Shown: positions 14,511 to 22,235 of the stretch, piece after piece
Numbering within the stretch: position 1 is the stretch's first letter
How the letters are laid out: each line of letters starts with the position of its first letter
Program-made: the position numbers and the translations under genes
Notes under the pieces: generated by a model
Told to the model about the DNA's origin: nothing
The model's input: the letters and a program-made list of their open reading frames with translations, nothing else
Database searches by the model: none
Assembly (NCBI GenBank): GCA_964343805.1
Contig: CAYFLR010000070.1
Location: 1 to 31,216 of the forward strand
Source: CAYFLR01 sp964343805
GTDB lineage: Bacteria > Bdellovibrionota_B > Oligoflexia > CAYFLR01
Length of the DNA: 31,216 nucleotides
Direction of reading: 5' to 3'

Positions 14511-15143
14511 CTACTCTAATGATCCAAATTTCAATTGGGCATAAACTGTTTTTCGAACGGTTTGAGCATCTATCAACATATTACTAATTTTCTTTTGGAA
14601 AAAGTTATTAGCTAAAACCGCGGGAATTGCCACAAATAGCCCTACAGCGGTTGCCACAAGTGCCTCAGATATTCCGGCCATAACTGCTTCTGCACCCGCA
14701 CTGGCATCGAATGAGAGATCTTGAAAGGCTTTAACAATACCTAAAACCGTTCCAAATAAACCTATAAATGGAGCATTGTTACCCATGGTGGATAAGAAAA
14801 CCAGGCCTCTGGATAGCTTCTTGCGCATGGTCATCACTTCACATTCCATTACCTCGTTAATATAATCACTTCCATGCTCATATTTTTCGAGTCCCGCCTG
14901 CACCACTCTGGCACTCACGGTTTTCTGGGTCTTAAGAAAATCAATGGATTCTTGAACTTTTTTCTCCTTTAGAAATAACTGGATTTGTGGAAGCAAGGAT
15001 CCTTCATTTTTTTGCAGAAAAAAGAAGTACACATATCTCTCAATTATCACTGCGATGGAAATAAAGCTCACAGCCACTAACAACCATAAAACCCATTCCA
15101 CACCTGAAACGGTAAAACTAAGTAAAGTCTCAGTTAAATTCAT
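14511..15143 (-). CDS. MotA/TolQ/ExbB family proton-channel protein
   Basis: 210 residues with the three-helix ExbB/TolQ layout: helix 1 near residues 14-37 (VEWVLWLLVAVSFISIAVIIERYVYF), a long cytoplasmic loop, then GNNAPFIGLFGTVLGIVKAFQDLS and GISEALVATAVGLFVAIPAVLANNFF, the two conserved helices that build the proton channel with ExbD/TolR. In characterised systems the complex uses the proton motive force to drive TonB, TolA or gliding motors. No ExbD/TolR gene lies next to it. It begins 17 bp after the prepilin-like gene and is the last gene of that small minus-strand operon, so a role tied to those pilin-like proteins is possible. The family is certain; the partner is not. Confidence 0.9.
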   Translation of the reverse strand: MNLTETLLSFTVSGVEWVLWLLVAVSFISIAVIIERYVYFFFLQKNEGSLLPQIQLFLKEKKVQESIDFLKTQKTVSARVVQAGLEKYEHGSDYINEVMECEVMTMRKKLSRGLVFLSTMGNNAPFIGLFGTVLGIVKAFQDLSFDASAGAEAVMAGISEALVATAVGLFVAIPAVLANNFFQKKISNMLIDAQTVRKTVYAQLKFGSLE

Positions 15144-15160
15144 TGGATACCCTCAAATGT

Positions 15161-15571
15161 TTAATTCAACATAATAATTGTATGTTTCAATTGACGAAAG
15201 TTCCCGGTAAATAAGAAGAGTTTCGCAGTAAATACCAATTCACTTCTCTTTACCATTTTAGTTTCAGTTCCATTCTTTTTATGAAACCGCATTTGTATTC
15301 TAAACATATTTTGCATTAAAGGCAATAAAGGGCCATGATTTCTACAAATCTGATTTATCCAGGGCATGAACTGCTCTCTAGGCAGCTGGTGCTCTGTTTG
15401 ATATTGTCTTATTTGTGTTTCGATACATTCGATGACACTCACACTTATAAAGCTAAATAAAATCAATTCCATAAGCTTCACAAAGTAAGGAAGCGTCATA
15501 ACAGCAAGAATTATCACTCCCATCACCTCAATCAAGAGGCTCCCTCTTTGCGATGATATATCCATTTTCAT
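15161..15571 (-). CDS. Prepilin-like (TadE-type or pseudopilin) small membrane protein
   Basis: 136 residues. A short basic/polar leader (MKMDISSQRG) is followed by SLLIEVMGVIILAVMTLPYF; the Gly with Glu at +5 and a long hydrophobic stretch matches the class III / type IV prepilin signal cut by a prepilin peptidase. The remainder (ETQIRQYQTEHQLPREQF..., with Cys pairs and RIQMRFHKKNG) is unrecognised and may be the periplasmic domain of a TadE-like minor pilin. The ATG overlaps the stop of the upstream Flp-type gene by 4 bp (ATGA), indicating coupling. TadE proteins usually accompany TadF and the Tad ATPase; none are in this window. Confidence 0.6.
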   Translation of the reverse strand: MKMDISSQRGSLLIEVMGVIILAVMTLPYFVKLMELILFSFISVSVIECIETQIRQYQTEHQLPREQFMPWINQICRNHGPLLPLMQNMFRIQMRFHKKNGTETKMVKRSELVFTAKLFLFTGNFRQLKHTIIMLN

Positions 15572-15738
15572 TCGTGTGAAGAGAGCTGATATTTGCTGAG
15601 TTTTTCCTCAATCTGTTTAAACTTTGTTTGAATAACTTTGGTAAGAGAGCCTAGCAAAGCTAGTGAAGATAAAGTAACTATTGAGAGAAGTAAAATATAT
15701 TCGATAATCACTTGCCCTCTTTTTTTCCTATTTTCCAT
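15568..15738 (-). CDS. Flp-type prepilin
   Basis: 56 residues from the ATG at 15738, chosen because AAAGGAGG sits 5 bases upstream; the longer frame to TTG 15780 lacks this. MENRKKRG|QVIIEYILLLSIV fits the Flp prepilin rule G|xxxxEY exactly (Glu at +5, Tyr at +6), followed by a hydrophobic helix and a short polar tail (KFKQIEEKLSKYQLSSHE). Mature length would be about 49 residues, normal for Flp pilins. These form Tad pili for adhesion, or act as pseudopilins in secretion. It leads a three-gene minus-strand set with the TadE-like and ExbB-like genes. Tad assembly genes are not in view, so they would have to be elsewhere. Confidence 0.65.
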   Translation of the reverse strand: MENRKKRGQVIIEYILLLSIVTLSSLALLGSLTKVIQTKFKQIEEKLSKYQLSSHE

Positions 15739-15921
15739 AGAACCTCCTTTTGTAGTGGGTTCTGCAAAAACTATACCCAACTGTATTTGCTATAGAAAAA
15801 TAGGACCAAATTCACAGCAATCCCCTTAAACATCTCATATAATATCCCTTTATTGAATTTTTTTTAAAAATGATATAGCATCCAAATAATAAGAACCGTT
15901 TAAAACTGTTTGATTTGTGGA

Positions 15922-15959
15922 CTCACAGTTGATATTTTGAACTGCATCAAGACTGTGAG
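15922..15959 (+). promoter_or_regulatory. Hairpin-forming inverted repeat in the leader of the SPOR gene
   Basis: CTCACAGT (15922-15929) and ACTGTGAG (15952-15959) are perfect 8-bp arms. The stem extends by TGAT/ATCA after a 2-base bulge, to 12 pairs, with a 12-base loop. It ends 7 bp before the AGGAG ribosome site of the SPOR gene. It may act as an operator or as an RNA hairpin near the ribosome site. A function is not shown. Confidence 0.45.
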
Positions 15960-15976
15960 ATCTTTTAGGAGTGTCT

Positions 15977-16651
15977 ATGACCAAAATGACCCTGCTCTTT
16001 ATTTCGATTCTGTTGGGTATGATTATCCTGTCTACCAACATTATCAAAATGATTTCCAAAGGATCATTTAAAGGAAATTCTGAGGAGCAATCGAGTTCAC
16101 AATCAAAAGAGGGGAATTCTACCTTTCCTAAACTTTCCATTCATAAGAAAGACTTTTTTTATAATGAGATTAAAGCTCCAGAATTAAACAATGCTCCATC
16201 TAGCTTCTTTGCTTCCACCGCTCCACAGATAGAAACCAAGATTATCTCTAAAGAAGAGGCAGAGAAAAAAGAACAACAAGAACTTAAATCGCAAAAAATA
16301 AAAGTAGAGAAAAGAAGCAAAAACCGAGAATTTACCAGCACCGATCATCACTTAGATGACTTAGGATTAACCGATGCCAACCCAACTCCGATTGAAACCA
16401 CCGAGCCTCGCTCCGTATTGAATTATACTGTAGATGTAGGGATATTTTTCTCCGAAGCAGAAGTCATAAAAAAGGTAAACAAACTACAAAAAGAAAAGTT
16501 TAACGCCTATTTTATAAAAACCAAACTGGGTAAACGTAAAGCCTACCTGGTCCGTGTGGGCTTTTTTGATAATCAAGAAGCAGCTGAGAAAATTGCTCTC
16601 CAACTCGATGAAAAAGGTATAAAATCTGAAGTCCTACCTATAGTTGACTAA
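15977..16651 (+). CDS. SPOR-domain membrane-anchored protein
   Basis: 224 residues from ATG 15977 (AGGAG 5 bases upstream; a GTG at 15971 lies inside the ribosome site). An N-terminal membrane helix (MTLLFISILLGMIILSTNIIKMI) places the protein in the inner membrane, facing the periplasm. A charged, Ser/Glu/Lys-rich linker (~35-145) follows. The last ~75 residues, YTVDVGIFFSEAEVIKKVNKLQKEKFNAYF...YLVRVGFFDNQEAAEKIALQLDEKG, form a SPOR domain, with its two beta-alpha-beta halves and the VRVGxF motif. SPOR domains bind denuded peptidoglycan strands at division sites, so a septal or cell-wall role is likely. First gene of a run with manC-like, ruvA and ruvB. Confidence 0.85.
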   Translation: MTKMTLLFISILLGMIILSTNIIKMISKGSFKGNSEEQSSSQSKEGNSTFPKLSIHKKDFFYNEIKAPELNNAPSSFFASTAPQIETKIISKEEAEKKEQQELKSQKIKVEKRSKNREFTSTDHHLDDLGLTDANPTPIETTEPRSVLNYTVDVGIFFSEAEVIKKVNKLQKEKFNAYFIKTKLGKRKAYLVRVGFFDNQEAAEKIALQLDEKGIKSEVLPIVD

Positions 16652-16683
16652 GCTGCAATCCAGGTCTTAAACAGGAGATGGAA

Positions 16684-17742
16684 ATGAAAAAAAACACTGC
16701 CGTAATCATGGCTGGAGGCAGAGGCACACGTCTTTGGCCTTTAAGTACCAATGAACATCCAAAGCAATTTATTCCCCTAACTGGAGAGCGCAGTTTAATC
16801 CAAATCACGGTAGACAGACTCCTCCCCGACTACCAACCCGAGGATATTTTCATAGTAACCAATGCCCTCTATCAGGATCTGGTAAAAGAGCAGCTTCCTA
16901 ATATTCCTGCTGAAAACATCTATTTTGAACCTTACTCAAGAAACACGGCTCCCTGTATCGCCCTTATTTCATTTATCATGAGTAAGAGATATACACCCGA
17001 TTCGACCATGACCATCCTCCCGTCAGATCATATTATAAATGATGAGCAACAATTTCTAAAAATTCTCCGATTTGCCAATGAGCAAGCTGAAAAAGAAAAG
17101 AGCCTCATAACCCTTGGCATAAAACCCGACCAACCACACACCGGTTATGGCTATATTCAATGCAACACCAAAGATACCAATGGGAGCTCAATCCAAAACT
17201 ATCCAGTGAAAAAATTTGTCGAGAAACCCAACTTAGAAAAAGCAAAAGAATACTTTGCTGAGGGCAATTTTTTCTGGAATGCGGGTATGTTTGTTTGGCG
17301 TACTGATACCATCCTTGAAGAACTAAAAAAGTTTGTTCCTAATATTTACGACTTATTAAAGCCATTAGAAAGCGTAGAGTATAAAGAGGAGCAAGCCTTC
17401 CTCGATGAAAATTTTAAGAGAGTTGAATCCATTTCGGTGGACTATGCCATCATGGAAAAATCTCAATCTGTGGAGTGTGTTCCAGCAGACTTTGGTTGGA
17501 ATGATATTGGTAGCTGGTCAGCTCTTTCGGATGTTCTTCCCAAGGTCAACGAAAATTACCCCATTTGCCAGGAACTCTTTCAACAAGATGCAGAAGGAAA
17601 TATTGTTCACTCACCAGATCAGAAGGTGGCTTTACTTGGAATCAAAGACTTGGTGGTGGTAAATACTGAAGGCACTTTAATGATCTGCCCTAAAGAGAGA
17701 GCGCAAGAAATAAAAGTCTTCCCTCAAACCCTTATAAAATAG
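16684..17742 (+). CDS. manC: Mannose-1-phosphate guanylyltransferase (GDP-mannose synthesis)
   Basis: 352 residues from ATG 16684, with AGGAG 6 bases before; the ATG at 16678 abuts that site and is unlikely. It makes GDP-mannose from mannose-1-phosphate and GTP, a precursor for LPS O-chains, exopolysaccharide or glycosylation. AVIMAGGRGTRLWPLS is the nucleotidyltransferase signature with KQF downstream; ILPSDHII, GYGYIQ, KKFVEKP and FFWNAGMFVW are the sugar-nucleotide and metal-binding segments. The length is that of the single-domain enzyme, without the C-terminal phosphomannose isomerase domain seen in bifunctional AlgA/ManC. It sits 32 bp after the SPOR gene and 7 bp before ruvA, so probably co-transcribed with them. 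Confidence 0.93.
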   Translation: MKKNTAVIMAGGRGTRLWPLSTNEHPKQFIPLTGERSLIQITVDRLLPDYQPEDIFIVTNALYQDLVKEQLPNIPAENIYFEPYSRNTAPCIALISFIMSKRYTPDSTMTILPSDHIINDEQQFLKILRFANEQAEKEKSLITLGIKPDQPHTGYGYIQCNTKDTNGSSIQNYPVKKFVEKPNLEKAKEYFAEGNFFWNAGMFVWRTDTILEELKKFVPNIYDLLKPLESVEYKEEQAFLDENFKRVESISVDYAIMEKSQSVECVPADFGWNDIGSWSALSDVLPKVNENYPICQELFQQDAEGNIVHSPDQKVALLGIKDLVVVNTEGTLMICPKERAQEIKVFPQTLIK

Positions 17743-17749
17743 GAAAAAA

Positions 17750-18361
17750 ATGATTGCCTACTTATCTGGAAAACTAAAATTCAAAACCATTGATAGTGTT
17801 ATAATTGATGTGGGAGGCGTGGGTTACGATGTCTACTGTCCCCTCTCGTCTTTTTCCCACTTTCCCGAACTCGGCTCTGATCTCTCTTTGCACATTCACA
17901 CCCACGTCAAAGAAGACATTTTACAGCTTTATGGCTTTCCCACCCCAGACGAAAAAAAACTATTTAAAACTCTTCTTGGCATTAATGGCATAGGTCCAAA
18001 AGTAGGAATTAGCATCCTCTCTCATATGTCTGCAGCCGAATTTACCCAGGTCATTTGTGAAAAGAATGCCAAACGATTTAAAAGCGTTCCCGGTATTGGT
18101 CCTAAAATGGCAGAAAGAATTATATTAGAGCTCAAGGATAAGACCGACAAGTTATTTCCACAGCTGATTCAATCTGAAAACAGCCAAAAGCAAGTCACTC
18201 TATCGGATGAAAATCTTACCGAAGATCTAGTTTCTGCCCTTATGAACCTGGGCTATAGCGAAAAAATCGCAAATAAAACAGTGCAAAAATCACTGCAAAT
18301 GTGCACCAGTCACTCATTTGATCAGGTCTTAAAACACACCTTAAAAAGTATCTCTACTTAA
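17750..18361 (+). CDS. ruvA: Holliday junction DNA helicase subunit RuvA
   Basis: 203 residues, the normal length. MIAYLSGKLKFKTIDSVIIDVGGVGYDVYCP is the N-terminal OB fold; two helix-hairpin-helix motifs follow, LLGINGIGPKVGISILS and FKSVPGIGPKMAERIILELKDK, which grip DNA backbones. The C-terminal three-helix domain (LVSALMNLGYSEKIANKTVQKSL) contacts RuvB. RuvA tetramers hold the four-way junction open while RuvB rings drive branch migration. ruvB begins 15 bp downstream, and the mannose enzyme ends 7 bp upstream. Confidence 0.97.
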   Translation: MIAYLSGKLKFKTIDSVIIDVGGVGYDVYCPLSSFSHFPELGSDLSLHIHTHVKEDILQLYGFPTPDEKKLFKTLLGINGIGPKVGISILSHMSAAEFTQVICEKNAKRFKSVPGIGPKMAERIILELKDKTDKLFPQLIQSENSQKQVTLSDENLTEDLVSALMNLGYSEKIANKTVQKSLQMCTSHSFDQVLKHTLKSIST

Positions 18362-18376
18362 CTCTCTGGAGACATT

Positions 18377-19384
18377 ATGAACGAAACCGATCGAATAGTT
18401 TCCCCAGATCCCGTTCCGGAAGAAAGGATCAATGAAAACTCTCTCCGCCCGATTACTTTTGATGAATACCCCGGACAAGACAAAATAAAAGAGAATATGC
18501 AGATCTTTGTAAAGGCTGCCCAGCAAAGAGAAGAAGCTCTTGACCATATTTTATTACATGGCCCTCCCGGACTGGGAAAGACCACTCTTGCTAATATTAT
18601 AGCTCGCTCGTTAGGCGTCCACATAAAAACCACCTCCGGACCTGCGATTGATAAACCCGGCGATCTTGCTGCTATATTAACCAACTTAGATCCCTATGAT
18701 GTCCTTTTTGTAGATGAAATTCATCGTTTACCAAGTACGGTAGAAGAAGTTTTATACCCAGCAATGGAGGATTATCAATTAGATATCACCATTGGGCAAG
18801 GGCCTTCAGCTAAGATTGTGAGAATTGATCTCGCACCCTTTACTTTAATTGGAGCCACCACCAAAACAGGTAACCTAACCAGCCCTCTCAGAGATCGTTT
18901 TGGTATTACCTCCAGGTTAGAGTTTTATTCCCATGAGGATCTCTCACTCATTTTAACTCGGAGTGCCCAAATCCTAAATGTGGAAATATCCAAGGAAGGA
19001 GCCGCAGAGATTGCAAAACGTTCTCGTGGCACTCCTCGAATTGCCAATCGCTTATTAAAACGAGTTCGAGATTTCGCCCAAATTGAGGGCCGTAAAATCA
19101 TTGATCAAGAAATAGCCCACAGTTCACTCCATCGCCTTGAAGTGGATGAATTAGGGCTCGATTTTATGGATCATCAGATCTTGGAAACTATTATTGAGCG
19201 TTACAATGGAGGCCCGGTGGGTCTTGAAAGTATTGCCACCTCAGTTGGCGAAGTAAAAGATACTATCGAGGAAGTCTATGAACCTTACTTAGTTTATAGT
19301 GGATTTATAAAAAGAACACCCAGGGGTCGAGTGGCTACCAATCAGAGCTACAAACACTTAAATTTGTCCCCTAGAGAACAATAA
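18377..19384 (+). CDS. ruvB: Holliday junction branch-migration ATPase RuvB
   Basis: 335 residues, normal length, with CTGGAG upstream of the ATG. RPITFDEYPGQDKIKENM opens the AAA+ domain; Walker A is GPPGLGKTT (near residues 62-70), Walker B VDEIHRL, and GATTKTGNLTSPLRDRFG covers sensor 1 and the arginine finger. The C-terminal winged helix ends with FIKRTPRGRVATNQSYKHL. It pumps DNA through the RuvAB junction complex. Its last 27 bp overlap, tail to tail, the end of the amidohydrolase gene on the other strand, so transcripts from both sides meet here. Confidence 0.98.
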   Translation: MNETDRIVSPDPVPEERINENSLRPITFDEYPGQDKIKENMQIFVKAAQQREEALDHILLHGPPGLGKTTLANIIARSLGVHIKTTSGPAIDKPGDLAAILTNLDPYDVLFVDEIHRLPSTVEEVLYPAMEDYQLDITIGQGPSAKIVRIDLAPFTLIGATTKTGNLTSPLRDRFGITSRLEFYSHEDLSLILTRSAQILNVEISKEGAAEIAKRSRGTPRIANRLLKRVRDFAQIEGRKIIDQEIAHSSLHRLEVDELGLDFMDHQILETIIERYNGGPVGLESIATSVGEVKDTIEEVYEPYLVYSGFIKRTPRGRVATNQSYKHLNLSPREQ

Positions 19385-20866
19385 TTTCCCAGCCGTCATA
19401 GTCCCTTCCACCCTGGTTTTAGAAAGATCATCTATAGACAGATGAAAAGGATCCTCTGAAAGCATCACTATATCAGCTCTAAAACCAGGCAAAAGTTTCC
19501 CCTGTTTTTCCTCAATAAAATTGGCATAGCTGGCATCTCCCGTATAGCCTTTAATGACTTCAAATAGTGACAGCTGCTCCCCATCATCTCTAGCAGTTAT
19601 AGCACTTTGCAGATTGGCAAAAACATCTGGATCTTCCACCGGGGCATCAGTTCCCATCACCACTCTTTCTTTAAGATTTAGCAGTGTCTTCCAAGGATAC
19701 ATTTGAAACTCTTCCCCTTTTAAAAAAGGAAACTTTTTAAAGAGCCAAGGTTCATCAGTGGTGTAATGGCAAGGTTGCATGCTGGCAATGATAGGAAGTC
19801 GATCAAAGAGCTTTAAATCATCACTATTTAAGATTTGAATATGCTCCAATCGAGGCCTTACTGCTCCAATATCCATCTCTTTTGAAAGTTGCTCCAAGGC
19901 TTGCAAAACATTATTGACCGCCCGGTTTCCTATCACATGATAAACAGGTTGAAACTGAGCTTTAATAACCTCTCGCGTGGATGAAATCAATTCTTCTAGG
20001 GTCATCAACTCGAGACCAAAGTCATTTTCTTTTTGAGGAAAGGAGGTAAAAGCCCCACCAGATCCCAAGGCTCCATCAGTGAAGAATTTGACCGAACGAA
20101 TATTTAACATTTCACTTTGAACTGGCTTAGGTTCATATTTTAAATACTTTTGTAAAGTTCCCAATCCCCCCAACCATAAATTACAGCGAATTTGAAGCCT
20201 CTGTTTTTGATCAAGATAAAGAAAAGCGTTGAGTGCTTCATCACCCACATAAGCTTCATCAATTGAGGTGATCCCTTTTTCAATTAAGATATGTTGAGCC
20301 TGTTTAAAATCGTTGAGCAGATCTTCTTTTTTATCGGCAAACACATCATCGAAAAAAGCCATATCATCATCAACCAAAATCCCTTGTGGAAAACGGTTAA
20401 GAATACCTTTTTTCTCTAAGGCGATCGTATTGGCAATACAGCTATGACCATCCACACTTTTTATAACCAGAGGAAACTCTTGCTCAATCTGATCTAGAGT
20501 TGTTAGAGAGAAAGTCCCGCTTTGCCAATTTTGTAGGTTAACTCCTCGGCCTTGGATAAAACTAAAAGGGTTTTCATTTTTTAATTTTTTTCTATAGGAG
20601 CTGTAAGCATCCTTTAAATGTTGATCGTTATTTATTCTATTTAAATCAAAAAGGCGAAGCTGCTTTCCCAGACTCATGGCATGAATATGGGCATCGTGAA
20701 ATCCGGGTAACAAAGTAAGTCCCTGCCCATCTATAACTTTTCCATCTTCCGTTAGAGAATCGCTATCTTTAGCTATTTGACTGATATAACCGTCTTTAAT
20801 TTTAATAGAGTGAAATTTGTCCTCTGGCTGAGCAAGAGTATAACCCTTAATATTTTTTATAATCAT
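19358..20866 (-). CDS. YtcJ-type amidohydrolase family protein
   Basis: 502 residues from ATG 20866; a longer frame reaching 20968 lies inside ruvC and is rejected. Amidohydrolase family 3 signs: MIIKNIKGYTLAQ...IKDGYISQI forms the N-terminal beta-sandwich, GFHDAHIHAMSLG is the first HxH metal site, DGALGSGGAFT, YHVIGNRAVNNVLQALE and RLEHIQIL carry further metal/His ligands, GTDAPVEDPDVFANLQSAITARD the catalytic Asp region, and KQGKLLPGFRADIVMLSEDPF closes the sandwich. Members hydrolyse C-N bonds in varied amides, imides and formamides; the substrate cannot be told from sequence. It overlaps ruvC by 20 bp, so is probably coupled to yebC-ruvC, an unusual partner. Confidence 0.9.
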   Translation of the reverse strand: MIIKNIKGYTLAQPEDKFHSIKIKDGYISQIAKDSDSLTEDGKVIDGQGLTLLPGFHDAHIHAMSLGKQLRLFDLNRINNDQHLKDAYSSYRKKLKNENPFSFIQGRGVNLQNWQSGTFSLTTLDQIEQEFPLVIKSVDGHSCIANTIALEKKGILNRFPQGILVDDDMAFFDDVFADKKEDLLNDFKQAQHILIEKGITSIDEAYVGDEALNAFLYLDQKQRLQIRCNLWLGGLGTLQKYLKYEPKPVQSEMLNIRSVKFFTDGALGSGGAFTSFPQKENDFGLELMTLEELISSTREVIKAQFQPVYHVIGNRAVNNVLQALEQLSKEMDIGAVRPRLEHIQILNSDDLKLFDRLPIIASMQPCHYTTDEPWLFKKFPFLKGEEFQMYPWKTLLNLKERVVMGTDAPVEDPDVFANLQSAITARDDGEQLSLFEVIKGYTGDASYANFIEEKQGKLLPGFRADIVMLSEDPFHLSIDDLSKTRVEGTMTAGKLLFSRGQI

Positions 20867-21374
20867 AGGTTTTACCTGATACTGCTTGATAGCTCTTAAC
20901 TGAAAATCGATGGGAATGAGCATGACAAATGGCAACAGCCAAGGAATCGGAAGCATCCTCATAGGCACATTCAGGCAAATTAAGGAGTACTCTCACCATC
21001 TCAGCTATTTGCTTCTTACCTGCACGGCCGTAACCCACAACTGCAGATTTAACCTGCGTGGGAGTGTACTCAAAAATGGGTAAACCCGCTTGTTTTAAAG
21101 AGATGATAGCCGACCCTCTGGCTTGACCTAATTTAAGGGCACTGTTGGCATTTTTACCCATAAATACATTTTCAATGGCCGCATCAGTAGGAGCATACTC
21201 TTTGATTAATAAGTTAAGTTGGGTATGAATAAAATAGAGGCGATCGGTAAATGATGTGGCGTTTTTTCGGGCAAAGATACAGCCATTGTCCACATGAAAA
21301 CTTTTATTCCCACGTACATCAATGACGCCCCAGCCAGTGATATTGGAACCAGGATCAATGCCCAAAATTCGCAT
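20847..21374 (-). CDS. ruvC: Holliday junction resolvase RuvC
   Basis: 175 residues. The RNase H-like fold carries the catalytic acids: Asp7 in GIDPGSNITGWGV, Glu in AAIENVFMGKNANSALKLGQARG, and the acidic pair in YEDASDSLAVAICHAH. It cuts four-way junctions moved by RuvAB. It is 7 bp downstream of yebC, the usual yebC-ruvC order, but ruvA and ruvB are encoded on the opposite strand and converge on this operon, with the amidohydrolase gene between. The C-terminus (SVKSYQAVSGKTYDYKKY) runs 20 bp into that gene. Confidence 0.96.
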   Translation of the reverse strand: MRILGIDPGSNITGWGVIDVRGNKSFHVDNGCIFARKNATSFTDRLYFIHTQLNLLIKEYAPTDAAIENVFMGKNANSALKLGQARGSAIISLKQAGLPIFEYTPTQVKSAVVGYGRAGKKQIAEMVRVLLNLPECAYEDASDSLAVAICHAHSHRFSVKSYQAVSGKTYDYKKY

Positions 21375-21381
21375 TTATCAA

Positions 21382-22131
21382 TTAACCTTCAAAAGAATTG
21401 AGTGTATCTTCAGAAAAGTCCGCATTGGAATAGCACTTCTGCACATCATCTAACTCTTCAAAGATATTAAGCAGCTTTAAAGCCTTATGAGCCACTTCAC
21501 CTTCTAAGGTATTTCTGGTATCAGGAATTTTGGTCAAGGCACCTGATTTAATTTGAACACCTTGCTCTTCTAGATTTTGACGAACAGAGAAGTAATCAGC
21601 GGTTTCGGTATAGACAGCCCAAATTTCTCCTTCATCTACAACATCTTCAGCTCCAGCATCCAATGCCTTCTCCATCAAATCGTCCTCACCAATAGATTCC
21701 TTATCTACTTCAATAAGACCTCTTGATTTGAACATATAGGATACCGCACCTGATTCAGCAATCTTTCCACCATTTTTAGAAAAAGCATGACGGATATCAG
21801 CAATGGTTCTATTTTTGTTGTCAGTGAGACAATCCAAAACAATTGCAACCCCACCGGGACCATAGCCCTCGTAAGTGGCTTCGGTGTAATCAACGCCTTC
21901 CAGTTCTCCAGCACCCTTTTTAATTGCTCTCTCAATATTATCTTTAGGCATATTGGCGTCTTTAGCAGCCAACATAGCAGTTCGGAGACGAGCATTGTGA
22001 TCAGGATCACTTCCACCTTCTTTAGCAGCAACCATTAGTTCTCTGATTACTTTGGTAAAAGCTTTACCACGGGCAGCATCAGCAGCACCCTTCTTATATT
22101 GAATTTTACTCCATTTATTGTGACCTGACAT
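21382..22131 (-). CDS. yebC: YebC/PmpR family protein
   Basis: 249 residues from ATG 22131 (GGGAG 5 bases upstream), which yields the canonical MSGHNKWSKIQYKKGAADAARGK. Other family segments: NARLRTAMLAAKDANMPKDNIERAIKKG, YEGYGPGGVAIVLDCLTDNKNRT, FSKNGGKIAESGAVSYMF. The three-domain YebC family was first described as transcriptional regulators; more recent work connects members to translation, easing ribosome stalling at difficult motifs. Linked to ruvC here as in many bacteria, and probably the first gene of yebC-ruvC-amidohydrolase. Confidence 0.96.
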   Translation of the reverse strand: MSGHNKWSKIQYKKGAADAARGKAFTKVIRELMVAAKEGGSDPDHNARLRTAMLAAKDANMPKDNIERAIKKGAGELEGVDYTEATYEGYGPGGVAIVLDCLTDNKNRTIADIRHAFSKNGGKIAESGAVSYMFKSRGLIEVDKESIGEDDLMEKALDAGAEDVVDEGEIWAVYTETADYFSVRQNLEEQGVQIKSGALTKIPDTRNTLEGEVAHKALKLLNIFEELDDVQKCYSNADFSEDTLNSFEG

Positions 22132-22189
22132 ACTAACTCCCAATAAAATTCATAATAACAAGTCCATTGTAATTCCCATTACTAACACT

Positions 22190-22225
22190 AAAAAAGGAAA
22201 GTTTAAACCCTCATTTGCTTAAACT
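22190..22225 (-). terminator. Possible intrinsic terminator for the kinase gene
   Basis: Read on the minus strand, AGTTTAA and TTAAACT (22219-22225 and 22200-22206) form a 7-bp stem around a 12-base loop, followed by TTCCTTTTTT. The stem is AT-rich, so termination would be weak. It lies 10 bp after the kinase stop and before the yebC promoter region. Confidence 0.4.
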
Positions 22226-22235
22226 GGAGGGAGAT

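Noticed and set aside
15850..16140. A 96-codon minus-strand frame in the gap before the SPOR gene
   Set aside because: It is antisense to the membrane helix and linker of the SPOR protein and lacks a ribosome site; the SPOR frame is well supported.
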